A stretch of DNA of 64,000 bases from Parastagonospora avenae f. sp. tritici 18332-5 (Eukaryota; Ascomycota; Dothideomycetes; Pleosporales; Phaeosphaeriaceae): positions 124,001 to 188,000 of the forward strand of contig JAFJTR010000023.1 in the NCBI GenBank assembly GCA_022559985.1, written 5' to 3'. The notes beneath the pieces were generated by a model that searched no databases, was not told the DNA's origin, and saw only the letters and a list, made by a program, of their open reading frames with translations. Shown in pieces: positions 52,950-63,592 of the stretch. Both the position numbers and the translations under genes were made by a program. How positions within the stretch are numbered: position 1 is the first letter of the stretch; every line of letters begins with the position of its first letter.

Positions 52950-54841
52950 CTATCCAAGTTTCTTGGGTATGGTGATGCTGCGCCCAGTTCTGGTGACTTT
53001 GGGTGGTGGGGCTTGGTGAGCTTCCTTCCTATTCACCCCACTTACACCACGAGTGCACCTCTCCACACGCTTCCTTTTGGGTGCCTGTTTCCTTGAGGTT
53101 GTAGCTGGGGCTATTTGGGATGATTGTGCAATTTCTGTGGCCCTTGTAGCTTGAATCTCCTTCTCTTTCTGTTGTTTCTTCCGGGCCTGTTCCTGAGCCT
53201 TCTTTTCCTTCTCTCTTTCCCTCTCCTTTTTCATCCTCTCTCTCTCAACACGCCTCTCTTCTTGAAGGTCCTTTTTGAATTAGGCATTAGAAGCCTTAAG
53301 TTCCTTCATATTCACTTTCCTGAGTTTTTCCTCCTCTTCTGCCTGCTCTCTTTGAGCCTGTCTTTCACCAGCCCTTTTGAAGCTCCTTAGAGACCACCAC
53401 TCTGCACCTCCATTATTCTCATTGTCCATTCGAAGATCTGTCCTCTTGCCATGCTTATTGCGCTTCTTTTTTGTACACAAAGATTCTCTCAAGCCCTTGT
53501 TTTCATTAAGTAACAAGTAATTTTGAACTTGGTAATGGTGAATGCCTTGAGTAATCTCATTTGCCACCTTTTCAGCCCCATCCTTTACTACTGACTGAAC
53601 CACCCTTCTAAGCCTTCTCCAATCCGACTCCATAAGTGATGTGAAAGAGCCAGATTTGTTTAGATTAGTATATGCCTTGTTTTTGAACCTTTTGAGTACA
53701 GCATCTCTGTTTCTTGGCCATACCCCAGTAGCCTCAAAGGCCTTGAAGATAAGTTTCTCGGTGAAGGAGGAGATCCAGGCAGACCAGAATAATGGGACAA
53801 AGTCACCCTTCTTGACTGGGAGGATACTCAAGGACTTGTGGGTGTGGTTGATAAGCTTCTTAGAGTATTGGGATGAGAGAGACTTGAACATGACCACATC
53901 CAATGCCTGGAGGCTGTGCGTGGCATGGGGAGGATATATCATCAAGAGAATCCTGTTTCGATCACAGAAGGCCAGGAAAGGTTTGGTGATATGAGATCCA
54001 TGGCCATCCAAAAGGAGGAGTCTCCAACACGTCCCTGCTTTCTCCTTTGTACACCGATCAAAGACTTGAATAAGCCATGCCAATCCAATTTCATCATTAC
54101 TCCATCCTGTTAGTAATGAGGTAGCAAAGATAGGAGTTTCATCAGTGATTTCCTCCACCCAAGTGTCTCTGATGTTGCCATGGAGTCCTTCAAAAATGAG
54201 ACCGGGTGGGAGAGCAGTTCTATCAGCCCCAATACAAGCCAGGACAGATATCCACTCTCTGTTCCCATCTTGAAGATTTTCTGTGACTTGCTTGCTTTCC
54301 CATAAAGCCCTGCTGAAGACTCTCTTACTTCTTCCAGTCTTCCCAATCATGAAGCATTTCTCATCCATAACTTATTGTATGTATTTTCAGGTAAAACTGA
54401 ATATTTACTGATCTTGGACTCGAGCAGATCAAAGTATAGGCTGTACTTGTGTTCTAAATCAGCTTGGTGATAGTTGCGGTCCACTTCAGCAGTCCATTTG
54501 GTGATGAGAGCGTCCTTATTTCTCTCCACAAACCTCAGAACCCACTTCTCTCCCACCTCCTTTTTTACCACCTCACGTGCAAAACTCTGAATCATCTCTT
54601 TTGTAGGTGGAAAACCTCTCTCTGTCAACCCAATGATATAATTCACAAGCTCTTCCTCTTGGTGAGGCCTGAGCAATTGCTTGTTGACTGCGTACTCCTT
54701 CATTGAGCGTTGGACACCTCTGTGTCTTCTAGACAGTGTAGATCTGTTCACATCATACTTATCAGCAATTTCTTGGTATCTAAGTTTTTCACCTTCACCC
54801 AGGCTTTCAATTGCTGCCAGCGCCTCCTCCATAGCTCCCAT
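52950..54841 (-). pseudogene. Fot1/pogo transposase, broken by a frameshift and a stop
   Basis: From ATG 54839-54841. Residues 1-60 hold a Psq-type helix-turn-helix (LRYQEIADKYDVNRSTLSRR), followed by a CENP-B/Tc5-type DNA-binding segment (RGFPPTKEMIQSFAREVV). Near 54365 the frame shifts by one base: ENTYNK is followed out of frame by MDEKCFMIGK, which starts the DDE_1 domain. Catalytic acidic residues are visible in MDEKCF, LLLDGHGSH and LQALDVVMF. At 53280-53282 a TAA interrupts the tail; the same frame then continues FKKDLQEERR with a highly charged Lys/Glu/Arg helix and a basic end to about 52950. Both breaks are single-base events, so inactivation looks recent. Confidence 0.85.
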
Positions 54842-54897
54842 ATTGGCGGTGTTGTGTCGTGGCAAAGGTTGGGGTGGGCCAGGGGCTTGATGTTCCC

Positions 54898-54924
54898 CGC
54901 CGGGCGACTTGGCGCCCACCACGG
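54898..54924 (-). repeat. Right terminal inverted repeat of the pogo element
   Basis: 27 bp, inverse complement of the left repeat at 52814-52840; flanking TA at 54925-54926. Confidence 0.9.
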
Positions 54925-54926
54925 TA

Positions 54927-55888
54927 AGCCCTCCATCCCAAGGTCGCGTTACAGTAAGCCGCGGCGGACCCACATAGTTTAGCCGCACTAGGCGTGTTGC
55001 CAACGAGGCAGAGCAATTTCTCACCAAGCAATTCTTCGACTACTAAACAAGGCAACAGCTCGGATTATATTTACGCGTAGTGCCAGTCTCAAATACGAAC
55101 CCGAAAATGACGTCGAGGTCATCTTGTCCCGCTTTGGCCGCGATTGTGCTGTATTCCTACATCCCGAGGTCTCGATCCTTCGAATGCGTCGGTGGTGCAT
55201 GAGCTCAGGAAAGAGAACCGTCCAAATCAGGGATCATATGAGCTACTTTGGCTACTGTATACACAAATTATAACCAGTTCTTATATGTCTAATTCTCTAG
55301 TTGATCTCCCCTAGGTACCATACTCTCCAGCAGGCTGCAACCAGTTCAGCGCCTTAAAGTTGTCCATAGTAACAATGTTGTTGATCCATCAAAAGCTCTA
55401 GTCCGATCTTACCCAAGTGAACACCCCTTCGCAAAGACACTTGGTCAGCCTCGAGCAGGCTTGACTGCTCTTCGATCTCCTTGACTGCTCCGTTCGATAA
55501 GCACTCCGATCCGCCTCGTCTCCTGGCTCTCCCTCCAATTCTAATTCTAGATTTCCAGCTTCTTGCTGCCTATCAGTAAGATAAAGTTACGCTCGGATCT
55601 TCGTTTCGAGGATTTGCACTTGTCCTTTCGCGTTCTCGTGATTAGTCTATGACACCTTACTGGACCGCAGATGGGCTATCTTTTCCGCGAGGAAGTCAAT
55701 ATAAAACATGCGCTCCACAGTGATGCAGTTTTAGCCTAAGTTGGTCGAGTGCTATAAGTTGCAGCGGCGTAAACCCCTTAATAATCACGGGCCACCACTT
55801 TCAAGACCAGCTCCAAAAACGAGTGCACCCGGAGTCTCCAGCTCCCAAATCCAAAATCTTATCTTCATCCAGAGTTCGACACGCAACA
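54927..55888. other. Spacer right of the transposon
   Basis: About 960 bp with no recognisable gene. It shows AT-rich patches and short direct repeats (TTGACTGCTCTTCGATCTCC and TTGACTGCTCCGTTCGATAA near 55460-55500). The last 80 bp lead into the next gene. Confidence 0.4.
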
Positions 55889-56527
55889 ATGTCCGAAGTT
55901 TTTTCGGGAACAGCCAAAAGCGCGATTCCCCCGGCCTACGAAGTGTATCGCGAAGCTCGTCAGCCAATAGGCTTCAGTGATGATGCGAAGCGCCTAGAGT
56001 GGGCTCTCGAAGGTCCACTACACAGCGCAATTGAGGTCATGCATGACATGAAGTACGATCACGACATTCCGACAGAGCCATATGGCAGTCAGACGGTGTC
56101 GACGACCATCTGGCATCCGATATCTCGATCGCCCCTCACTGATCCCAAAGTTTCCTCTGTCATCGTCCACATCGAAGGTGTCGAAGACTGAGAGGAGCAA
56201 TGGCTCGAATTTCATCGATCCTGTCATCATCCAGACGAGAACGGAGAGGATCCCGATGAGTTTCTCTTCGGTGATCTTCCAGACTACGATTCCGGCTCGG
56301 ACGAAGAGCACGAAGTACATTTGTTGAGGTGTTGTCGTGCTGACCGGCCGCGGAAGAAGGCCGAGACACTGCTCGTCAAGATTACTGGCGCGTTTCTTAC
56401 CATTCACGAATACCTCTCGGCTGTCCACCCCTGGTTGTTAGAGTGGCGTGAAGATATTTTGGGGGCTGAAGGCGATTTGATGAAGAACGAGCCCCTTGCC
56501 AAAAACACGAAGCTCGTGATCAGTTAA
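55889..56527 (+). pseudogene. Unrecognised gene with an in-frame TGA at codon 101
   Basis: From ATG 55889 (context AACAATGT) the frame encodes MSEVFSGTAKSAIPPAYEVY and a 100-residue protein up to GVED, then TGA at 56189-56191. The same frame continues EEQWLEFHRSCHHPDENGED, an acidic stretch, and FLTIHEYLSAVHPWLLEWRE to TAA 56525-56527. Open sequence on both sides with similar composition suggests one gene of 212 codons split by a Trp or Arg codon turned to TGA. I do not recognise the protein. Alternatives are a real 100-aa protein, or stop-codon readthrough. Confidence 0.5.
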
Positions 56528-57088
56528 GGGTTGCCAGATCAGGTAAACTTCAATATGGAGGAAGATTGGCGAGAAAGTATGTCGAAAGAGCCTCTGAAAA
56601 TTGACTACACGTACATACGTTCAGTTTTTCTGCAGCCTACAGATTGGTCATTCATGGATAGAGCCAGAGGACCGACCCCGTTAGATTCTATCAGATATAC
56701 ATAGGTACAAATTCGAGGAAAGTAGATGATTGTTGTGTTGAGCAGCCGATAGCTAACGATTCATCCGTATCCGCTCAATCGCTTGGCTGGAATATCAAGA
56801 AGTTTCTTCTTTATCGATAGAAGCGCTTCGCAAGATTTTCTTCTGAAATTGGTTGTGTGGTTGGCTAAAGGTCCGATTAGGATGTTATGTGTTGTTGCTT
56901 ACGATAGCTGGCTGGCATGAGGTACTACCTTCGGACCCGAGTTGCTTGGAAACATACATACCGAAAGATGCGAACCCGAGTGCTGGCCCCAGGACACCTA
57001 TGGTAGCGAAAATTTTCTGCCATAATGAGCTCTGCAGGGAAAGTCCACGATTACCCATACTAGGAAGAAGGTTTTTGTTGTCGCAATC
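56528..57088. other. Spacer left of the P450
   Basis: 561 bp; contains the P450 promoter. Nothing else seen. Confidence 0.4.
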
Positions 57089-58996
57089 ATGAATCACGTG
57101 CATCGTGCTTTGAGCGAGACGTTTCCCAGAATCTTCTTCACTGCGGTCGTCGCAACCGTCTTGTTCGCACTATTCAGATCGTTTAAATCGTACATCTCTC
57201 TCAGGCATATCCCCGGTCCAAAAGCAGCAGCTCTCACCAACCTAGTGCGGCGTTCATGGGCGAAATCCGGTCGTATCCATGAGATACATCTTCGTGTGCA
57301 CAATGACTACGGTTCCGTCGTCCGCGTGGGGCCAAATGCTGTGTTGGTCTCGCAGCCCCGCGCCATCGACAGCATCTTCGGGTTCAAATCGCGGCCGAAG
57401 AAGGTAGAGTGCTCGTAACCTTTGTCCTCTCGCTGGAAATACATCGCTGACGAAGCCGCCTAGTCAGAATTTTATAATGCGCTCATGCCGCGCATGAAAG
57501 GCGGCGCCATCCCCGACGTCTTCGCGACGCTGAACGAGGATGTGCACCGACAGATGCGGCGGCCCGTCGCGAACCTCTACGGCATCGGCAACCTCGTCTC
57601 GTTCGAGCCGCTCATCACGTCCACATTGCGGCACTTTTTCGCACGCCTGGATGAGAAATTCACGGACCGTGGGGATACTGCGTTTGACATGTATGATTGG
57701 CTGCAATTTTTTACGTTCGATGTCATTGGCGAGGTGACATTTTCGAGGCGACTCGGGTTTCTGGATGCCGGGGGCGATATCGAGGGCGTGATCGAGGCGA
57801 ACTGGAAGTATTTTAAAGCTGCGGCACCGGTGAGTGTGGACTTTACTCTCCCCATAGCAGAGATCGACAATGAAGATGATGTGGTGTAGTGTATCGGCTG
57901 ATTAAGGTTCGCAGAATACCCAGATGCCGTGGCTAGATTATCTGTGGAAGGATAACCCTCTGCTGCCTGCGCAGTCGAAGAAGAATCTCGTAGCAGAGTT
58001 CTCTTTCGCGCGGATCCACGAGAGGATGATCTTGACGCCGGCTCAGAGGGAAGATATCAATCAGCGCGACTTCTTGTCCTGCTTTATCAGGGAGAAGGAG
58101 AAGGATAGCGCGTTACCTGCTGCGTGAGCATCCCCACAGTCTTTCCTAACGACATACATGCACCACTGACGTAGCAACAGCGCCGTCCCCACCTGGACAA
58201 ACTCAAACATCCAAGCCGGAGTCGACACGACTAGCATCCTCGAGAGCGCCCTCTTCTACCACCTGCTCAAGAACCCCGCCACCCTCGCGACCCTGCGCGC
58301 CGAAATCGACGCCGCCGCAAAGGAAGGCACTATCTCTGAGTTTGTGTCTTGGAAGGAGTCACAGACGCTGCCGTATCTAGAGGCCTGTATTCACGAAGCG
58401 TCGCGGCTGCATCCGCCTATTTGCTTCCCGATTGAGCGCGTCGTGGGGAAGCAAGGGCTGCAGATTGATGGGTTTGCGATTCCTTCGGGGACTCGGATCT
58501 CGATGGTATGTGTTTACAACGAGTTTTATAGGGATTTCCGAACGATGCTAATAAAGTGGTGGTGATAGAGCCCGTGGACGGTTCATCGGGAGCAATGGTT
58601 GTACGGGGAAGACGCAGAGGCATGGCGGCCGGAGCGGTGGCTCGTGGGCGAGGAGCAGAAAAGGGCAATGTATGGCTCGTTGCTTACGGTAAGTTATCAC
58701 CAGTAAGGTCTTGAGTAGGGCTAACGAGGCATCTATCAGTTTGGCGCAGGCCATCGGTCTTGCCTGGGCAAGAACTTGTCGTACTTTCAGATCTTCAAGC
58801 TGGTGCCATCGCTGCTGCAGATATACGATGTGAGTCATGTCTTCTTGTTCTTCTGTGCGTGTAGTGCGTGGTTTTAGGTGGGAGACTAATGAAGGGGTAG
58901 CTTGAATTGGTGCGGCCGGACGAGGAGTGGAAGATTGAGAATCATTGGTTTGCGAAGCCATCGGGGTTCGAGGTGAGAATTACGCGAAGGGGTTAA
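57089..58996 (+). CDS. Cytochrome P450 (fungal, pisatin-demethylase-like)
   Basis: Seven exons (57089-57403, 57464-57829, 57915-58123, 58181-58505, 58569-58688, 58740-58829, 58901-58996) give 506 aa. An N-terminal membrane anchor (IFFTAVVATVLFALF) is followed by the Pro-rich hinge RHIPGPK. The oxygen-binding I-helix motif AGVDTT lies near residue 310, then EASR (ExxR), RPERW, and the heme loop FGAGHRSCLG with Cys453. All hallmarks of a functional microsomal P450 are present. It belongs to the fungal group that includes pisatin demethylases. With the OMT, prenyltransferase and FAD oxidase to its right it likely hydroxylates a secondary metabolite; substrate not inferable. Confidence 0.9.
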
Positions 58997-59446
58997 ACGG
59001 AGTAAGGGCTTGGAAGACGGGGATGTTAGAGAAGGGGAGGAAATTCTGGGGCGAGGGTATGCACGACAGGTTGGTAGTACAGAGGCAGAACACTTCGAGG
59101 TCGGAAGGACCGTCATGAAGCTGCATATCTTGCCGGTAAAATAGATATCTGTATGCAGACAGTCATCGTACGTGCGTGTGAGCGTCGACGGAGTGGATGT
59201 TGATGAGTCGACAGAAGCTTTGAGGTCTTACGTAGCATGAGTAGTACGCAGGAAGCATGTGAAAAGGCGGCACAGCCTTGGAAGAAGCCCATGACCTGGA
59301 CAGAGCGATAAATCCGCCGTGATCATGCGATATGGGTCCAAGACACCAGGTCATGTTGACAGACGATGTGTTCAGTTTTTATTGCGGAGAGGAGGCAGAA
59401 ATACAAGCTAGCCTTGTATAGAACAGCTGCTGGCGATAATCGCTTA
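58997..59446. other. Spacer between convergent P450 and OMT genes
   Basis: 450 bp of 3' flanks of two convergent genes. No gene seen. Confidence 0.4.
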
Positions 59447-61095
59447 TTAATCGCTTGAATCAGGAAGCCCCGCTTCAGTGATGCCCACCATGCTCCTCAC
59501 CTCCCAGAACTTTCGCAGCCTAAGTCCTGCCCTCTCCAGCAAAGCTTTGAACTCGGTAGGCGTCCGCTCGATCCCGTTCAGTGTCGCCATTAGCGCAAGA
59601 TCGCGCGTATGGCAGTACCGCACATGGTACCCGTAATTCGCTGGTAGCGGACTTGGAGCTGCGGGGATCTCGGCGCAACCGAAGGTCGTGTTCATGATAG
59701 GATCACATATCAGAATACGCGATTGAGGACCCATGACGCCCTTTATGGCCTTTAGAATCGCGACACAGTAATCATCGGACCAATCGTGGCTGTGAGCTGT
59801 TAGTCAGAGAGCCTTGCAGACAGAAACTAAAACGAGGTCTACCCACAGGATACCGCGCAGCCAGTAGACATCAGCGTTTTTCACTGGATTCGGTTCGAAG
59901 AAATCGTGCGCTTGGAACGTTACGCGACCTGTGGAGACGGCTTCAGGCGCTTCTTTGGGGTAAATCTCGTGCTCGCCACGTTCGACATTCTCGGGACGAT
60001 CTTGCACGACAAACTTCAGCTTTGGGTAGACGTTCATCAGCTGAAGTGGGAAACCTCCTATACTGAAATTAGCCAATCTTGGGATAAGGCGTGGAGCACA
60101 CATACCAACACCCCCACCGACATCGACCACAAGACCTTCTCCGAGCTCTTGCCAGGGAAAATCGAACGCATGTGCAGCACCAGAGGTCTTTCCGCCAGCC
60201 ACCATTGCCAAAGCGAAATTCTCAAGCTCTGGTCGACCCACGGCCGCGCCTGGCGCGTCTGAAGCACCATTGCAGACGGACAAATCGGGGACACCTGGAT
60301 AGCCCGGACCATCAGAGACAACTTGACCAGGCGGAAGCTTTTCAGTCATCCACTCCCAAAGGGGCTTATCTGTTCCCATGGCGCGGTGGAAAGCTGTCTC
60401 GTTGACTTTGTATGAGTGGCCTTCAGGACCGAGTAGGTAACGAGGCAAGTGGTCTGACGATGAGTAGATATGCAGTCCACTTAAAACAGTCAGAAAACAG
60501 GCTTTGACACCGCATCTCATGTGCCGCTTACAACAGTTGAACATAGGCTCTCAAGCCTGGGTTATCAACCAAAGCTTCAGAGATACGGTTGTTGGCGAAC
60601 CGATTTTCCGCAACCTCGTGGAAGACATGAATGGAACACAAGGTTCTCAAGATGCGCGCTGACAAAGTTCAGCACATGTAATACAATCGTCGTTCTGCTT
60701 AGCTCACCCAGCTTTCTTCGCTCAATGCCAGTCTTCTCGGCTACACTCTGGATATCCAATCCACCAGGCCCTGCCCCGTTGAGAATGTCCGGGATTCTGC
60801 GCTCGGCAGCAATGAACAGCGCGCGTGATTCCATGAACTCCGCCAAAATTTGCTGGATGCGCTGATGAGGCTCTGCCACAAGTTCAACTAGAGATCCCGT
60901 GACTGCTTCAACTGTTCTCTCTGCGTTCCAAAGCTTGTGGCTAGGCAGGATGCGCGAGCTGTCCTTATTGTCGTCTTGGTATGAGAAGTCCTCTTTAGCC
61001 CATTCATCTTTGATTATCACGGCTGCCTCGCGCAGCAGGTCGGACAGTCTCAGCAGCTCGTCAGCATCCTTCGGGGTGTGGGGGAGGCGTTCCAT
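59447..61095 (-). CDS. SAM-dependent O-methyltransferase (plant COMT-like fold)
   Basis: Five exons (61095-60708, 60658-60532, 60479-60106, 60057-59847, 59789-59447) give 480 aa from ATG 61093-61095. The N-terminal helical dimerisation part contains ILRTLCSIHVFHEVAENRFANN; the SAM-binding motif VVDVGGGVGG lies near residues 288-297. FVVQDRPENV and the catalytic-base region LRGILHDWSDDYC (the His of HDW) follow. This order is that of O-methyltransferase domain 2 (PF00891), which methylates phenolic or other hydroxyl groups. The gene is divergent from the DMATS prenyltransferase across 336 bp, which suggests joint control. Intact after splicing. Confidence 0.92.
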
Positions 61096-61431
61096 TTCGA
61101 GCTTGGTAATACAATCAGGAAAATAAGTTGAGAAGACAAGTTGAAGTTGCGACACTTCTTTCCTTTCATGTGATTGTCAATTGTTTTTCTTACTTGTAAT
61201 CTGAGTAAGTGCGGACCTGCGCTGAGCTAGCAGTGGTGTTGCTGCAGCCTAAGCTCACTGGTCGGGTCCCATGTATAGACCCTGGACCCGAGTCGCATGC
61301 TGCAGGTAGCTAACATGCCGAAATTGCGGGCAACCATCAACGCACAGGATCTGCGTTGGCTAGGTAAATGCTGGCGAGTAGCGTACTCATTCTAATCCTT
61401 TCGTACTTCGTCTCTATAATCATTTTGAAGT
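61096..61431. promoter_or_regulatory. Divergent promoter shared by the OMT and the prenyltransferase
   Basis: 336 bp between ATG 61095 (minus) and ATG 61432 (plus). It contains a GGGTCC/GGACCC pair (TCGGGTCCCATG and CTGGACCCGAG, about 61262-61292) that could be a palindromic regulator site of a Zn2Cys6 type, by inference only. Confidence 0.45.
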
Positions 61432-62876
61432 ATGAAAGGCACCACAACCAACAAGACGAACGGCCAGATTGAGAAAAAACATGTCAAACATCATAATCAG
61501 TACCCCACAAACGTGTGGCATTCTTTGCAAAAGGTCATACCCTTACAGGATAGCGATATCAGATTTTGGTGGCAGCACACAGGTTACCATGTAGCTTGTA
61601 TGGTCGACGCCTCTGGATACTCCGTTGAAAAGCAATACGAAGTGCTACTTTTTCATCTCCATTGGATCGTAAGTCTTCATCAAAGATAGCATTTCAGCTT
61701 AAGAACGATCTCTGACCATTTGGTCAGTGTCCCCGGCTAGGGCCGGCTCCCGAGGGCAATGGAACATCAAAATGGCACTCTCTTATGGCACACGACGGTT
61801 CTCCTTTGGAATACTCCTGGAAGTGGAACACATCCTCAGGTAAGCCAGATGTACGATACTCATGGGAGCCTTTCAACCCTGGCTCGGGCAGGACCACCGA
61901 CCCTCAAAACCATGCACTGTCGCTAGATTACATGCGCACGGTGAAGCAAGTCCTGCCGGGCGTTGACTTCACCTGGATCACTTCACTCCTGCAAGAGATC
62001 GAAGGGGGTGATCAGAAGGCATCGCACTTCCTCCACGCCGTGGAGTATAGCCAGACAAAAGCCTTCGGTCTGAAGTCTTATTTCTTGCCGCGAGACTACA
62101 AGATCCTGCAAGCGGGCAGTGCGACGACCATGGACGAGTGGGACAGAGTCATCCTGAAGCTCAACCCGAACAACGCCGGTCGCGATACCTTGATGAAATT
62201 TCTCTCGGGTAATCCTCAGGGCAAGCTGTTGCAACCGTGGTACGTCATACTTCTACGCCTACAGAGTATCTGTAAACTGATTTGGGAGGACAGCGTCCTA
62301 GCCGTAGACGACGTGAAGCCCAAAAAGTCTCGGCTGAAACTCTACTTCATGACGCCGCACACGAGCTTCTCCTCGCTTCGCGAGATCGTCACCCTTGGCG
62401 GCACGCGGGAAGTTCCCGAGTCGAGCTTCAAAGACCTAAAGTCCTTCATCTGGACGCTACTTGGGGTGCCCGATGACTACTCGGAAGACGTGAATGTTCC
62501 CGCGCACCCGCCCGTCGCTAAGACATGGTTAGACGAAGAGAACCTCGTCGAGTGCTTCGTGTACTTCTTCGACATCGCGCCGCATAACAGCGAGGTTGAC
62601 ATCAAGTTCTACCTGCCGACGAGGAGGTACGGCCCGGATGATCGGCAGATCGCGACACGGCTCACGAAATGGATGGAGTCGAGAGGTCGTGGCGCTTGGT
62701 GCGATCGGTATCTGCATATGTTGGAGAGGTTGGCTGAGCATAGAGGATTGGAGAATGGGAAAGGATTGCATAGCTATATTAGCTATCAGGTAGGAAAGGG
62801 GCCGGAGCCGGATATCAAGTCTTATCTTACGCCTGAGACATACCATCCGGCACGGTACACATTGTCGGAGGAGTAA
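61432..62876 (+). CDS. DMATS-type aromatic prenyltransferase
   Basis: Two exons, 61432-61668 and 61728-62876 (59-bp intron GTAAGT to GGTCAG), give 461 aa, the usual size of the family. The N-terminal part has WWQHTGYHVACMVDASGYSVE and YEVLLFHLHWI. After the splice come the LGPAPEG loop and SPLEYSWKWN, the block where DMATS proteins place the acidic residue that binds the indole or aromatic substrate. Later blocks such as KLYFMTPHTS, VDIKFYLPTRRYGPDD and YISYQVGKG carry the Lys/Arg/Tyr residues that shield the diphosphate in the ABBA barrel. The enzyme transfers a prenyl group to an indole or other aromatic ring. Which acceptor cannot be told. Intact. Confidence 0.93.
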
Positions 62877-63592
62877 ACTATTGTTTGCCTTCGTATATGT
62901 ACATGTCTTTCTGCAGTGGAGATACGAAGTGAAACTGAATGCATCTCTTGGCCGACGACCCTTTTGTTCCTTTTCTCGCGCCGTGGCTAGTCCTATAGAC
63001 GTGTGTTGTACAGTATATCATGAGTATAACTAACTTCCAGCTTCGATCTGAGTTTGCGAAACGCATCAAAGAAGAAATTTCAACAGTGATGATTTATCTA
63101 TCAGACATCTTGTTCGGAGTGCCTGAAGTCATGGTCACCGATAGGAAAAGTGCGCGGCGGCCGCGATCAAGGGGCACGAACGAAACGAGGGAACTTTCTC
63201 CGGTGTGTGTCTGTGTGCGCAATACCATTAATGTATATAGATAGGATGTGAATGGTTGCGTTGCTTTGTCCGACTACTCGCGTTCGTGGGCGCCTAGTCA
63301 TCCAGTCATCTTGATCAAACGTGTGTTCAAGCCGTCGTGGTTGAGCGTCCTGACATAGAGTCTCATCACACTTAATGATAAAACATCAGAAGTCGTGGAA
63401 TTTCCAGATAGATACAAATTACATAATGAATAATTCTATGAAACTTGTAGTACGCTCTAGGAGGTCTAAATGGTGCAAAGAATGTGATGGACAATAAAAC
63501 ATCTGAAACCGAAACAACCACCCCTACAAAAGAAAAGCCTTCGTTCTAAATTCTTATGGCCCGAGTCAATAAATGAGAGGACAGTGTTCTAC
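62877..63592. other. Spacer between prenyltransferase and FAD oxidase
   Basis: 716 bp of 3' flanks of two convergent genes; AT-rich towards the right. No gene seen. Confidence 0.4.

Larger units (their letters stand above)
52814..54924 (-). mobile_element. Fot1/pogo-type DNA transposon with perfect TIRs
   Basis: A 2111-bp element bounded by perfect inverted repeats of 27 bp (52814-52840 and 54898-54924, outer end CCGTGGTGGGCGCC). It is flanked by TA on both sides (52812-52813 and 54925-54926), the target-site duplication of the Tc1/mariner-pogo superfamily. Inside is a transposase gene on the minus strand with helix-turn-helix DNA-binding domains and a DDE_1 catalytic domain. The transposase is disrupted, so this copy is non-autonomous unless complemented. 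Identical TIRs suggest insertion was not ancient. Confidence 0.9.

Noticed and set aside
52759..54954. Wider transposon borders based on a weak outer inverted repeat
   Set aside because: The match is poor, whereas the 27-bp repeats at 52814-52840 and 54898-54924 are perfect and directly flanked by TA.
55130..55210. A tRNA-like patch with GATCCTTCGAATGCG
   Set aside because: It has no matching acceptor or anticodon stem and no A-box; not a tRNA.
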